From Chloroflexota bacterium (GTDB lineage Bacteria > Chloroflexota > Anaerolineae > Promineifilales > Promineifilaceae), in NCBI GenBank assembly GCA_013112725.1, contig JABFFZ010000003.1, forward strand, positions 1 through 64,000: a DNA stretch of 64,000 bases. Direction: 5' to 3'. The stretch's first letter is position 1, and the number at the start of each line of letters is the position of its first letter. A program made the translations under genes and the position numbers. A model generated the notes under the pieces. It was not told the DNA's origin and did not search any database. It worked only from the letters and a program-made list of their open reading frames with translations. Positions 16,112-24,640 of this stretch are shown in pieces.

Positions 16112-16900
16112 ATGAACGACTCCCTCATGCCCTTCTTCTGGGTACTGGTGACAGTGCCCATCTTGTTGGTAATGCAGCGCTGGATTCATCAGCATTTGCA
16201 CGGCATTGCCTTCCTGCTGATGAGCCAGCCGGGGCGGGCGGTGGTGTTGTACGCCATCATTTTGCTGCCCGGCGTCTTTTTACACGAGGCCAGCCATTGG
16301 CTGGCAGCCACGCTGCTAGGCGTGCGCACCGGCACATTTTCTGTCATCCCCCGCCAACAACCAGATGGCAGCATCCAGTTAGGGTATGTGGAGTATTACA
16401 AAAGCCGCTCCCTGGACCCGCTGCGGGAAAGTATCATTGGCGGCGCACCGTTAATCGCGGGCACGGCCGTGATCCTGCTCATCAGCTACCACATCTTCAA
16501 CTACCCGGCGCTGGCCGCCCTGGTGCAAACGGGCGAAATCCGCGCCCTGACCATTGCCCTGGAACAGCTACTGCAAACCCCTGACTTTTTCCTCTGGCTC
16601 TACCTGATTTTTGCCGTCGCCACCGCCATGATGCCCAGCCAATCTGACCGCCGCGCCTGGCCCGCCTTCGCCATTGCTCTGCTTACCTTTGCCCTGATTC
16701 TCAGCGTATTGGGATTATTTCACGTGGTCGCCGCCACTCTGGCCCGGCCGGCGGCCGTTATGTTCGGCTACCTGGGGCTGGCCTTCTCCCTGGCCATCGG
16801 CGTTAATATCTTTTTTATGGTCGTCATCAGCTTTCTGGAATGGCTACTGAGCCGGTTAAAAGGGGTGTCGGTGTTGTATAACCAGGCGCCGGAAGCGTGA
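16112..16900 (+). CDS. Integral membrane zinc-metalloprotease-like protein
   Basis: A 262-residue polytopic membrane protein. The second hydrophobic segment ends in VFLHEASHWLAA, an HExxH zinc site at H58-E59-H62, in the position expected for membrane-embedded M50-like proteases. At least six membrane spans are visible. A clear C-terminal third zinc ligand could not be picked out by eye, so the family assignment is partial. It overlaps no neighbour and is followed 10 bp later by a glycosyltransferase, suggesting co-transcription. Confidence 0.6.
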   Translation: MNDSLMPFFWVLVTVPILLVMQRWIHQHLHGIAFLLMSQPGRAVVLYAIILLPGVFLHEASHWLAATLLGVRTGTFSVIPRQQPDGSIQLGYVEYYKSRSLDPLRESIIGGAPLIAGTAVILLISYHIFNYPALAALVQTGEIRALTIALEQLLQTPDFFLWLYLIFAVATAMMPSQSDRRAWPAFAIALLTFALILSVLGLFHVVAATLARPAAVMFGYLGLAFSLAIGVNIFFMVVISFLEWLLSRLKGVSVLYNQAPEA

Positions 16901-16910
16901 CACCTGGCAC

Positions 16911-17792
16911 ATGCTTTCCATCCTCATCACCACTTACCGGGAAGCGCAGACCATTGGCCGGGCGTTGGCGGCATTTCTGCCGCAGTTGCCCGCCGACGGG
17001 GAGATGGTGGTGGTGTGCCCGGATGCGGAAACAACGGCCGTTATCCAGCAATACGCCACCCATTACCCCCAAATCCGCCACATCCCCGACCCCGGCCTGG
17101 GCAAACCGACGGCCGTCAACATCGGTCTGCAAGCAGCGCGTGGCGACCTGATTGTGTTTAGCGATGGTGATGTGGTAGTGAGCGCGCAGGCATTAACACC
17201 CCTGTTGGCACCCTTTGCCGACCCACAGGTGGGCGCGGTGACGGGCCGGCCGGTTAGCATTTCGCCACGTCATACCAAACTCGGTTACTGGTCACATTTG
17301 TTGGTGGAAGGGGCACACCGGGCGCGGTTGGCGCGGAACGCCGCCGGTCAATTTTTGCTCTGCTCCGGCTACCTCTTCGCCGCCCGCAAAGCACTTATTC
17401 CGCCGCTGCCCACCGATGCTCTGGCCGAGGACGCCGCCATTTCCCACCGCATCGCCGAGCAGGGTTACGCCATCCGTTACGCTCCCGCAGCCGAAGTGTA
17501 CGTGAAGTATCCCACCACGTATGCTGATTGGCGGCGGCAAAAGACACGCTCCACCGGTGGCTACGCGCAAGATTATGTGCGGCGCTCCCCCTACCGGATG
17601 CGCTCGGCACGACGGGAAGTGCAGCATGGCTTTTGGCACGCCCTCACTTTTGCCCAGACACCCCGTGAATTTTGGTGGACGCTGCAATTGTTTGCTGCCC
17701 GGCTGCATTTGTGGGTGTCGGTGTGGTGGCAGGTGCGGGTGCGGCAACGGCCGTTGCCCGACCTCTGGCAGCGCGTGGAAAGCACAAAATAG
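16911..17792 (+). CDS. Family 2 glycosyltransferase
   Basis: A 293-residue protein with the GT-A fold signature: LSILITTYREAQTIGRAL at the start, GLGKPTAVNIGLQAARGDLIVFSDGDVVV with the metal-binding DGD, and later LAEDAAISHRIAEQGY as the catalytic-base region. The C-terminal 80 residues are aromatic and basic (FWWTLQLFAARLHLWVSVWW), suggesting peripheral or single-span membrane association. It probably transfers a sugar in exopolysaccharide or envelope glycan synthesis. The donor and acceptor are unknown. Confidence 0.85.
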   Translation: MLSILITTYREAQTIGRALAAFLPQLPADGEMVVVCPDAETTAVIQQYATHYPQIRHIPDPGLGKPTAVNIGLQAARGDLIVFSDGDVVVSAQALTPLLAPFADPQVGAVTGRPVSISPRHTKLGYWSHLLVEGAHRARLARNAAGQFLLCSGYLFAARKALIPPLPTDALAEDAAISHRIAEQGYAIRYAPAAEVYVKYPTTYADWRRQKTRSTGGYAQDYVRRSPYRMRSARREVQHGFWHALTFAQTPREFWWTLQLFAARLHLWVSVWWQVRVRQRPLPDLWQRVESTK

Positions 17793-17812
17793 GGTGGTAC
17801 AATACGGCCGTT

Positions 17813-19309
17813 ATGCGCCAATTAACTTTGCCTTTTACGACGGCCGTTACCCTAAAACCCGATCCTGTTCCTCATCCATTCTCCCATGACGGCTTATGCT
17901 GCGAAGACGCCCGCCTGGACATGGAAATCCGCTACGCCCATTTGCTGGAAGAGACCGATCTATTTAGTCGTCGTGTGGTCAGCTTTCAGGCAAATAAGAC
18001 AGAAACGCTGCATAGTTGGATTAAATATCGGGAAGGGTTTTCGGCACAACTGGTAGAGACATTGCTTGCTGAATTGGGCATACAGCCGGGGCAGACTATT
18101 CTAGACCCCTTTGCCGGTTCTTGTACTACTTTGCTGGAAGCAAAAATGTGGGGCATTCATGCCGTTGGTATTGAACTTCTGCCCCACTGCCATCTAGCCT
18201 GGCAAGTCAAAGCAAATGCCTTTGAGTACAACGTAGATGAATTGGTGCAAATTCGCCAACAGGTGCAGCAGCAAACGCCACCGCCCACAACCACCACTTT
18301 TCCCCACCTAACCATCACTGAAAGTGCCTTTCCGCTGGACACGGAACGAGAGTTAATGGCCTATAGCCACTGGTTTGCCGAACAAGACATGAGTGCCAAC
18401 GCTCGGTTGTTATGCCAGGCCATTTTGATGAGCTTGCTGGAAGAGGTCAGTTACACGCGCAAGGATGGGCAGTATTTACGGTGGGACGGCCGTGCGGCAA
18501 AAATCAAACAGCGCAATGAGCAGCGTCTACAACAAGGCAAAGACCCCATTCAGGGCATCCACAAAGGCAGCCTGCCCACCGTCAAACAAGCCTTTCTGCG
18601 CCATCTCAATCGTGTAATTCAGGATGTCAGCGAACTGCAAAAACAGCCGCCGCCAGCCAGCCAACAAACTGTTTTAGAAGGTAGCGCCCTGAACATTTTA
18701 CCCGCGCTCGAACCCGACCAGTTTGAGGGGGTTATCACCTCACCCCCCTACGCCAATCGCTATGATTACACCCGCACCTATGCCCTGGAACTGGCTTACT
18801 TGAACGTCGGCGATGCTATCTTTCACCTGCGCCAGCAAATGCTTTCCTGCACTGTAGAAAACAAGCCAAAGCTCAACCCGTTGCAAGAGTTTTATTCATC
18901 GCTCGACCGCGAGGCTGAATACATCGAAATCCTAAACCTTGTCCAAACAAATTCCGTTCTGAATGAGATCAACCAGGCTCTCCACATCCGAAACCAGGAA
19001 GGAGATGTAAACAATCAGGGCGTGTTGGGCATGATAGACCAGTATTTCACCGAGTTAACCTTTATCTTTGCCGAACTTTTCCGCGTTTGCCGTTCAGGTG
19101 CGCATGTGGCCATCGTCAACGATAACGTGCGTTATGCCGGGGAAGTGATTCCGGTAGATTTCCTGAGTACCAATCTGGCCGAGACACTAGGGTTTGAACC
19201 GGTGAAAGTGTACGTGCTGCCTCAACAAAAAGGCAACAGCAGCCAGCAAATGGGCAAATTTGGTCGCCGCCCGTTGCGCAAAAGCATCACCATCTGGAGA
19301 AAACCGTAA
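17813..19309 (+). CDS. DNA methyltransferase (N4-cytosine type) of an AvaI/BsoBI-like system
   Basis: About 498 residues from ATG 17813. SAM-binding motif I is at about 98-110 (LDPFAGSCTTLLEA), and the catalytic motif SPPYANRYDYTRTYALE is near residue 309. SPPY with this order points to the beta-class amino-methyltransferases, often N4-cytosine. The next gene is an AvaI/BsoBI-type endonuclease remnant starting 7 bp later, so the expected site is CYCGRG, an inference from the neighbour. The gene contains backbone-type ACGGCCGT motifs, suggesting long residence in this chromosome. It appears intact. Confidence 0.82.
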   Translation: MRQLTLPFTTAVTLKPDPVPHPFSHDGLCCEDARLDMEIRYAHLLEETDLFSRRVVSFQANKTETLHSWIKYREGFSAQLVETLLAELGIQPGQTILDPFAGSCTTLLEAKMWGIHAVGIELLPHCHLAWQVKANAFEYNVDELVQIRQQVQQQTPPPTTTTFPHLTITESAFPLDTERELMAYSHWFAEQDMSANARLLCQAILMSLLEEVSYTRKDGQYLRWDGRAAKIKQRNEQRLQQGKDPIQGIHKGSLPTVKQAFLRHLNRVIQDVSELQKQPPPASQQTVLEGSALNILPALEPDQFEGVITSPPYANRYDYTRTYALELAYLNVGDAIFHLRQQMLSCTVENKPKLNPLQEFYSSLDREAEYIEILNLVQTNSVLNEINQALHIRNQEGDVNNQGVLGMIDQYFTELTFIFAELFRVCRSGAHVAIVNDNVRYAGEVIPVDFLSTNLAETLGFEPVKVYVLPQQKGNSSQQMGKFGRRPLRKSITIWRKP

Positions 19310-19315
19310 CCGCCT

Positions 19316-20125
19316 ATGAACTACCAAACCCATCTGGCCTCGGCCGACTCCCTTATCACCCCCTACGCCCAGGTTCGCACCGGTTTTATCAGCATGGCAT
19401 TGGAGAAGAATCGCAAAGCAACACCCTTAGCGATTCGGGGGTTAATTGATAACTTCCTGGAGCCTGCTGGACTGGACTTTGTAGACGAATTGGTCTACCG
19501 CTTTTTGTTGACCCGAGGCGATTCTCTAGGCGGCAGTATGCGAAATTTGGCCGGTATCCTGGCTGAACAAAAATTAAGTCGTACCATCATCGCCACACTT
19601 TCTGTACAAGGCAAGACATTTTCATGGCTAGACGGCCGTTCTCGTCAATGGTTTCCTGGCAAAAATCAAGATACTGACCTGGGCTATACCCTTCGTGGAC
19701 TACATTGGTAGAATCCATTGGGCCACCGCATCCTCATTTTCAACCCGATTGTCTCGCTGGTACAGAAAAACGTTGACCTGTGTCTGTTTGACAGCGTACC
19801 TGCTCATTTCCAGTTTGGCAGACGCCAGTCCTCTTGCCATTATAAGCCAGACAAATACATCGCCTTAGGTGAGTTGAAGGGGGGCATTGATCCCGCTGGC
19901 GCTGATGAACACTGGAAAACGGCAAACTCGGCTTTGCAAAGGGTAAGAACAGCTTTTGATGGGAAGCACTTATCGCCCCAAACCTTCTTTATTGGCGCCG
20001 CCATTCAAAAAGCGATGGCTATTGAAATTTATCATCAGCTTGAGACTGGCTCACTTACCAATGCCGCCAATTTGACCATTGACGAGCAACTGGTTTCTAT
20101 CTGCCAATGGCTTATCGCGTTATAA
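19316..20125 (+). pseudogene. AvaI/BsoBI-family restriction endonuclease, interrupted
   Basis: Two open stretches in one reading frame (19316-19711 and 19718-20125) are separated by a single in-frame TAG at 19709. Together they give about 269 residues matching the AvaI/BsoBI family: MNYQTHLASADSLITPY, NFLEPAGLDFVDELVYRFLL, GDSLGGSMRNLAG, VQKNVDLCLF, then ALGELKGGIDPAGADEHWKT and NAANLTIDEQLVS. The family is usually longer by about 50 residues; the missing part seems to fall after ALEKNRKATP, so an internal deletion is likely as well. Restriction activity is therefore probably lost while the methyltransferase remains. Translational readthrough or a base error at 19709 are alternatives. Confidence 0.82.
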
Positions 20126-20143
20126 GAGCAGAAATCATATCAC

Positions 20144-21394
20144 CTACCCCTCTGGCGTTGGGTTTTCTGGGGGAATGAAGATGGGCAGCGGCGAGGGGGT
20201 GGGTAAGGGCGTGGGAATGGGCGTGGCGGTGGGGAAAAAGTCGAAATTGTCGGAAATCAGGACAAAACTGGTCTGGCCAGGATAGACCGTTACCATCCGC
20301 CGGTAGCGATGAATGCCATCGTTCAGGTCTATCAACAGTTCATACTGGCCGGCGGGCACGTCACCAAAAACAAAGTTTTCCTGCCACACCGGGTCTGAGG
20401 CCACGCCACTGTAGTAGTAGGTGCGCTGCTCGCGTACCTGTTCATCATCAAGCAGGGGCAACGGCCGTAACGTCAACAACGCACTGCTCACCAACCGCCC
20501 CCGCCGGTCTACAAAACGCCCGGCAATCGTGCCCCAGCCCTCATACGGCGCCAACCACAACGCGGGGTTCACGGCCGTATTGTAATTGTTCTGACCCAAC
20601 CGCACCTCAAAATGTAAATGCGGCCCCGTCACTTCGCCGGAACTGCCTACCCCGGCAATCAACTGCCCCTGGGACACATGATCCCCCACCTGCACAAATA
20701 ATTCTAACGTGTGGGCATAGAGGGTATAAACATCCTGGCCCTGCCACTGCCAGTCGTGAAGGATGACCACTGTATTCCCGTAATAGTTCACCCCGTCACG
20801 GGGGCTGGGCAACGGCCCGGCGTGTATCACCGTGCCGCTGCTGGCTGCCAGCACCGGTGTGCCCGATTCGTTAGGAAAATCCATGCCATGATGCACCCGG
20901 TAGGGCAGCAAACCAGGCGCCAGCACATCATTGCCAAAGGGGTACCATTCTAGATCGTAGTTACGTTTCCCGGAGGGGATGGGACGAATCAAAAAGTAAT
21001 GATCATCAGGATGGAAGGAAAGGGGCACGGCATAAGGGGGCGGTCGCCAGTTGGTGGGTGGCTCCGGGCCGGCATCCGGCAGGTATTTCTGTTCGGCGTC
21101 TCGCGGGCGCACACCATTGCCTTCTGGCGTAGGGGGCGCAGCTGTCCCTGAGCTTGCCGAAACACCCGGCACCCGGCCATCGGCCACGCGCTGGCTGACC
21201 GGTAATGGGGACACGGCCGTTGGCGTAGCCGTCTCTCCTGGCGCAAACAACACCGGAATTAACGTTGGCAGTGCCGGCGTGGTGGTTTGGCCGCAGGCGG
21301 TGAGGAAAATGATGATCGGTAAATAGTAAACGGTAATCGGTAATCGGTGCAGCAACCGATTACCGATTACCGATAACCGATTACCGGATTTCAT
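20144..21394 (-). CDS. M23-family peptidase lipoprotein
   Basis: A 416-residue protein. IIIFLTACGQ is a lipobox, so the mature protein should be anchored by its cysteine. After a proline- and threonine-rich linker, residues about 155-290 are an M23 (LytM) domain: HHGMDFPNESGTPV, VVILHDWQWQGQDVYTLYAHTL, GQLIAGVGSSGEVTG and HLHFEVRLG supply the zinc-binding and catalytic histidines. The likely role is cell-wall peptide cleavage or envelope scaffolding. The first 20 residues are encoded by tandem-word hairpin H4, so the start at 21394, overlapping the preceding gene's stop, may be inflated by repeat DNA. Confidence 0.85.
   Translation of the reverse strand: MKSGNRLSVIGNRLLHRLPITVYYLPIIIFLTACGQTTTPALPTLIPVLFAPGETATPTAVSPLPVSQRVADGRVPGVSASSGTAAPPTPEGNGVRPRDAEQKYLPDAGPEPPTNWRPPPYAVPLSFHPDDHYFLIRPIPSGKRNYDLEWYPFGNDVLAPGLLPYRVHHGMDFPNESGTPVLAASSGTVIHAGPLPSPRDGVNYYGNTVVILHDWQWQGQDVYTLYAHTLELFVQVGDHVSQGQLIAGVGSSGEVTGPHLHFEVRLGQNNYNTAVNPALWLAPYEGWGTIAGRFVDRRGRLVSSALLTLRPLPLLDDEQVREQRTYYYSGVASDPVWQENFVFGDVPAGQYELLIDLNDGIHRYRRMVTVYPGQTSFVLISDNFDFFPTATPIPTPLPTPSPLPIFIPPENPTPEG
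21317..21387. repeat. Tandem-word hairpin H4 (GGTAATC type) overlapping two gene ends
   Basis: CGGTAATCGGTAATCGGT on the left faces ACCGATTACCGATTACCG plus further copies on the right, with a 6-nt loop. It supplies the first codons of the M23 lipoprotein and the last codons of the upstream beta-propeller gene. Confidence 0.78.
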
Positions 21395-23705
21395 TCAGTT
21401 CCGCCTCCGTGTAAAGCTGTTGCATGGCTTCCAGCCAGGTGAGGTCCTGGCGGTTTTCAAAGCGCCAGAAAAGGATGTCGGGGAAATAAGTACGCCAGCG
21501 GGTGTTCGCCGGGACGCGCTGCCATCCATAACTGGCCGCCAGCGCCGTAAAATCAATGTAATACCCGGTAGGCACATTGTCTGCCAGTTTGCCGCCCTGT
21601 TCATAATACTGTGGGTCGTCGCCGCTGCGCGCCTGGAAATTCCAATTGCGGCTGGTCATCGGTTCACCCAGGCTGCCGTCTTGCACGGCCGTGCGCACAT
21701 ACAACCGCCAAAACGTTTGCGCCCCAATATCCTCCCGCACCACCATGATTTGCGGCTCTAGCCCCAACGCTTTGCGGTAATAAATATCAAAGGCTCGCCC
21801 CGCCTTGCTCCACGATTCCACCGATTGGCCCGGCAACGGCCGTGCCTCTAACGGCTCAAACATGCCGTCCAACTGCCCCAGGAAATCCCATCCCGCCTCC
21901 GCCATCAGCCGTTCCCGCAGCGCGGTAAACGATTGGTCTACCTGGTCGCTCAGGTAAGGCGAAGGAGCACTGACCGGCATTTCAAACAACGTTACCGGCG
22001 GACGCCCTCGTTCCGGTCGGGCCAATGCCTCCACAAATAATGGTTTTTCGGCCACCAGACCGTCTATATTTTTCAAACTCTCCAACAAGGCTGGCGATAA
22101 ATCCACCGCCGCCCAGGATAAGCCATCTAACGGGCCGTCGGGCACATACATTTGGGGGGCAATGCCCCAGGCAACGGCGCTGCCCGCCACCAGATAACTA
22201 CGGCCGTCCTTTTCATGTGCATACACCAACGAGCGGCTGTCCGGCGACCAGGCCGCTTGGCTGCCCTGATGCCCCAGGCTGACGGGCAGGCCATCTGGCT
22301 CATTATCTTCGGTAAGGGGCTGCCCCATGATCACCAGGAAACCGGCGCTGTCGTCCTGGTAGGCCAGGGTACGGCCGTCCGGCGAAAACGCCGCGCCATC
22401 TTCATGCACCCCCGGCGTATTGGTCAGATTGACCACCGTCTGGCCGGTGGTGTCATCTAGCGATTGCAGGAAAATATCCTGGTTGCCGGTGCGCCAGCTT
22501 GTGTAGGCAATGTGCCGCCCGCGCGGCGACCAGGCCGGGTTAAAGTCCGGCGCGGGATCATAGGTGAGGCGATAGGTCCCTTCACGGCCGTCGGCGCGCA
22601 CCAGGTAAATATCCAGATTGTTGTCCCGGTATGATTCATAGGCCAGCCATTGCCCATCAGGCGACCAGGCAGGCTTACCATCATAGGCCAACCCGCGCGT
22701 CACCCGCAACAAGTGGCCGGTGGGCACATCGTACACATAAATATCCCAATTGCCGTCACGCCGCGATGAAAATGCCAGTTGTGAACCATCGGGACTCCAG
22801 GCCGGGTCGCGGTCTGGCGCCGGGTCGGTGGTCAGGCGCACCGGTTCGGCCTGGCCTACCGGCAGCACGTAAATATCGGTATTGCCGTTTACCGTCTGGG
22901 CAAAAGCTACCGCGCCACCCCGCGTAGTGGGATCGGGTGTGGCCCAGGGGGTCAGTTTGATGGCCACGGTAGGCACGGGCGTGGGTGTGGGTGGCAAGGG
23001 CGTGGGCGTGAGGATGATGGTAACGGGGGCGGCATCAGCCACGGCCGTACCGGGCCGGTCTTGTAAACTGAGCAGCGCCACCACAATCAGCAAGGAGACG
23101 GCGGCAATGGCCGTAGCCAGCCGCACGCGGCGGGTATGTTGGCTGTAGGCTGCCAGGCGCGGACGGGCGGGGGCGATTTCGGCTTTTTCAGGGGGGGACG
23201 GCCGTTTGAACACAAGCCGCCATCGCGCCCAACGCACCAGCCAGCGGGAACGATAGCGGCGGCGCAGCAGCGCCCGGCGCCCGGCCGTGCGTTCCATCAG
23301 CGCCAGCCACAGCCGGTATAATTGCCGCCCCACCCACTGCGCCTGTCGCCCCAACCAACGCATAAAGGCCCAAACGAAGTGCCGCCAATACCAGACGATG
23401 GGGGAAATGATCAATTTGTGGAAGGGGCGCCACAGCAGCAGGCTTAACATCCGGCGCGCCGCCTGCCCCACCTGGCCCATAAAGCGCCAGATGGGCGGCG
23501 CGATCTCTTTCATGTAATCCCAAAAGAGCCAGCGCAGCGGCAGCCAGAGCGGGAGAGTCAGCAAAATGAGGGGCTTCCAGACAAACAGGATGAGAATGCG
23601 GCGACAGGCCAGACCCATCCGACCAATAAAACGCCAACAGCCCAGAATAACGGCCGTGACCCAATGCCACAACTTCCCTGCAATGCGTGTAAATAGTTTA
23701 CGCAT
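21381..23705 (-). CDS. Membrane-anchored TolB-like beta-propeller protein
   Basis: About 774 residues from ATG 23705. The first 180 residues are tryptophan- and arginine-rich with amphipathic hydrophobic stretches. A single membrane span (TAIAAVSLLIVVALL) precedes a threonine/proline linker. From about 270 to 530 there are at least five PD40-type repeats with DPAWSPDGSQLAFSS-like cores, forming a TolB-like propeller outside the membrane. The C-terminal 230 residues are unassigned. It may sense or scaffold envelope components. It overlaps the M23 lipoprotein gene by 14 bp, suggesting a two-gene operon. Confidence 0.75.
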   Translation of the reverse strand: MRKLFTRIAGKLWHWVTAVILGCWRFIGRMGLACRRILILFVWKPLILLTLPLWLPLRWLFWDYMKEIAPPIWRFMGQVGQAARRMLSLLLWRPFHKLIISPIVWYWRHFVWAFMRWLGRQAQWVGRQLYRLWLALMERTAGRRALLRRRYRSRWLVRWARWRLVFKRPSPPEKAEIAPARPRLAAYSQHTRRVRLATAIAAVSLLIVVALLSLQDRPGTAVADAAPVTIILTPTPLPPTPTPVPTVAIKLTPWATPDPTTRGGAVAFAQTVNGNTDIYVLPVGQAEPVRLTTDPAPDRDPAWSPDGSQLAFSSRRDGNWDIYVYDVPTGHLLRVTRGLAYDGKPAWSPDGQWLAYESYRDNNLDIYLVRADGREGTYRLTYDPAPDFNPAWSPRGRHIAYTSWRTGNQDIFLQSLDDTTGQTVVNLTNTPGVHEDGAAFSPDGRTLAYQDDSAGFLVIMGQPLTEDNEPDGLPVSLGHQGSQAAWSPDSRSLVYAHEKDGRSYLVAGSAVAWGIAPQMYVPDGPLDGLSWAAVDLSPALLESLKNIDGLVAEKPLFVEALARPERGRPPVTLFEMPVSAPSPYLSDQVDQSFTALRERLMAEAGWDFLGQLDGMFEPLEARPLPGQSVESWSKAGRAFDIYYRKALGLEPQIMVVREDIGAQTFWRLYVRTAVQDGSLGEPMTSRNWNFQARSGDDPQYYEQGGKLADNVPTGYYIDFTALAASYGWQRVPANTRWRTYFPDILFWRFENRQDLTWLEAMQQLYTEAELNEIR

Positions 23706-23712
23706 ATGCGCC

Positions 23713-23740
23713 AGTGTAACACGAGACAAGACTATGTCAA
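23713..23740 (-). promoter_or_regulatory. Sigma70-type promoter giving a nearly leaderless transcript
   Basis: On the minus strand TTGACA (23735-23740) is followed after 16 bp by TACACT (23713-23718). The ATG of the beta-propeller gene lies only 7 bp beyond, so transcription would start almost at the start codon. Confidence 0.5.
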
Positions 23741-23838
23741 GTTATTTTTGTCCTATTTGTTGTATTCATACAACAGGTAACTGGTAATTGACTAATCGGG
23801 TCATTTGCTCCCAACTACCCAATTAGCCAATTACTCAA

Positions 23839-24534
23839 TCACTGCCACCACTGTCGTAAATGGCGCAAGATGGTGACGGCGCGGGTGATGCGCTGGCGGT
23901 TTTCTGGTTTGTTGGGCCACAGGCTGGCGCCGGAGGGGTGAGGCAAGGGCACGATGAAACGGCCGTCTCCCGCCGCCGTCTCTAAAAATGAGGGCAGTTG
24001 TTCGTTCGTTAAGGGCACGGCCGTAGCCAGATCAAAATTGAGCGGGCTGGTTAGGGATTCTGGGGGGAAGTAGACGGCCGTACCGATCACATCTTCCAGA
24101 TGGGTGCTGGTGGGGTAGACCAGTTTCATCGCCAGCCCACCCACCAGGATGATCAGGCGGGGCCTGACCAGGGTGATCTCTTGTTCCAAAAAGGGACGGC
24201 ACAGCGTTTGTTCGGCCTTGGAGGGCACGCGGTCGCCTTTGCCATTAGCCGCCTTACCGGGGTAGCATTTGGTGACGGCCGTCATGTACTGCTCGGCCCG
24301 GAACGTCTCTTCATCCCAACCCGCCTCCCCCAACCACTGGAACAGACGACGACCACTGCCGGCATTGAACGGCCGTTTCACCTGCGCCTCCGTCACCCCT
24401 GGCGCCTGCCCAATCAACATCACCCGGCGCGCCGAACCGCTGCTAAACACCGCCCCTGACGCAATGCTAAACCCGCCATCCAGGCAACGACGGCAGGCGC
24501 GCATGTCGGCATGTAAAACTGCAAGGGAATCCAT
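23839..24534 (-). CDS. Uracil-DNA glycosylase superfamily protein
   Basis: About 231 residues from ATG 24534. MLIGQAPG is the active-site motif I, and PLPHPSGAS near the C-terminus is motif II of the UDG superfamily. C14 and C17 (RACRRC), with later cysteines in VTKCYP and TLCRPF, fit the four-cysteine Fe-S cluster of family 4/5 enzymes. It would remove uracil from DNA in base-excision repair. The reading frame continues upstream into repeat sequence; the start after the hairpin fits the family better. It is on the minus strand 3' of an M3 peptidase gene. Confidence 0.83.
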   Translation of the reverse strand: MDSLAVLHADMRACRRCLDGGFSIASGAVFSSGSARRVMLIGQAPGVTEAQVKRPFNAGSGRRLFQWLGEAGWDEETFRAEQYMTAVTKCYPGKAANGKGDRVPSKAEQTLCRPFLEQEITLVRPRLIILVGGLAMKLVYPTSTHLEDVIGTAVYFPPESLTSPLNFDLATAVPLTNEQLPSFLETAAGDGRFIVPLPHPSGASLWPNKPENRQRITRAVTILRHLRQWWQ

Positions 24535-24537
24535 GGT

Positions 24538-24640
24538 TAAGAGCGGAGATTGGAGATTAAGAGATTGGGAAATTGCCCGAAACAGCGTCCCCACGGCCAA
24601 TCGCCCAATCGCCCAATCACTCAATTGTCAATTGTTCAAA
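24538..24640. repeat. Tandem-word hairpin H5 (GAGATT/CAATCGCC type, imperfect)
   Basis: GGAGATTGGAGATTAAGAGA words on the left face CGCCCAATCGCCCAATCACT words on the right, with a longer unpaired centre containing CACGGCC. It overlaps the 3' end of the M3 peptidase gene. Confidence 0.6.
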
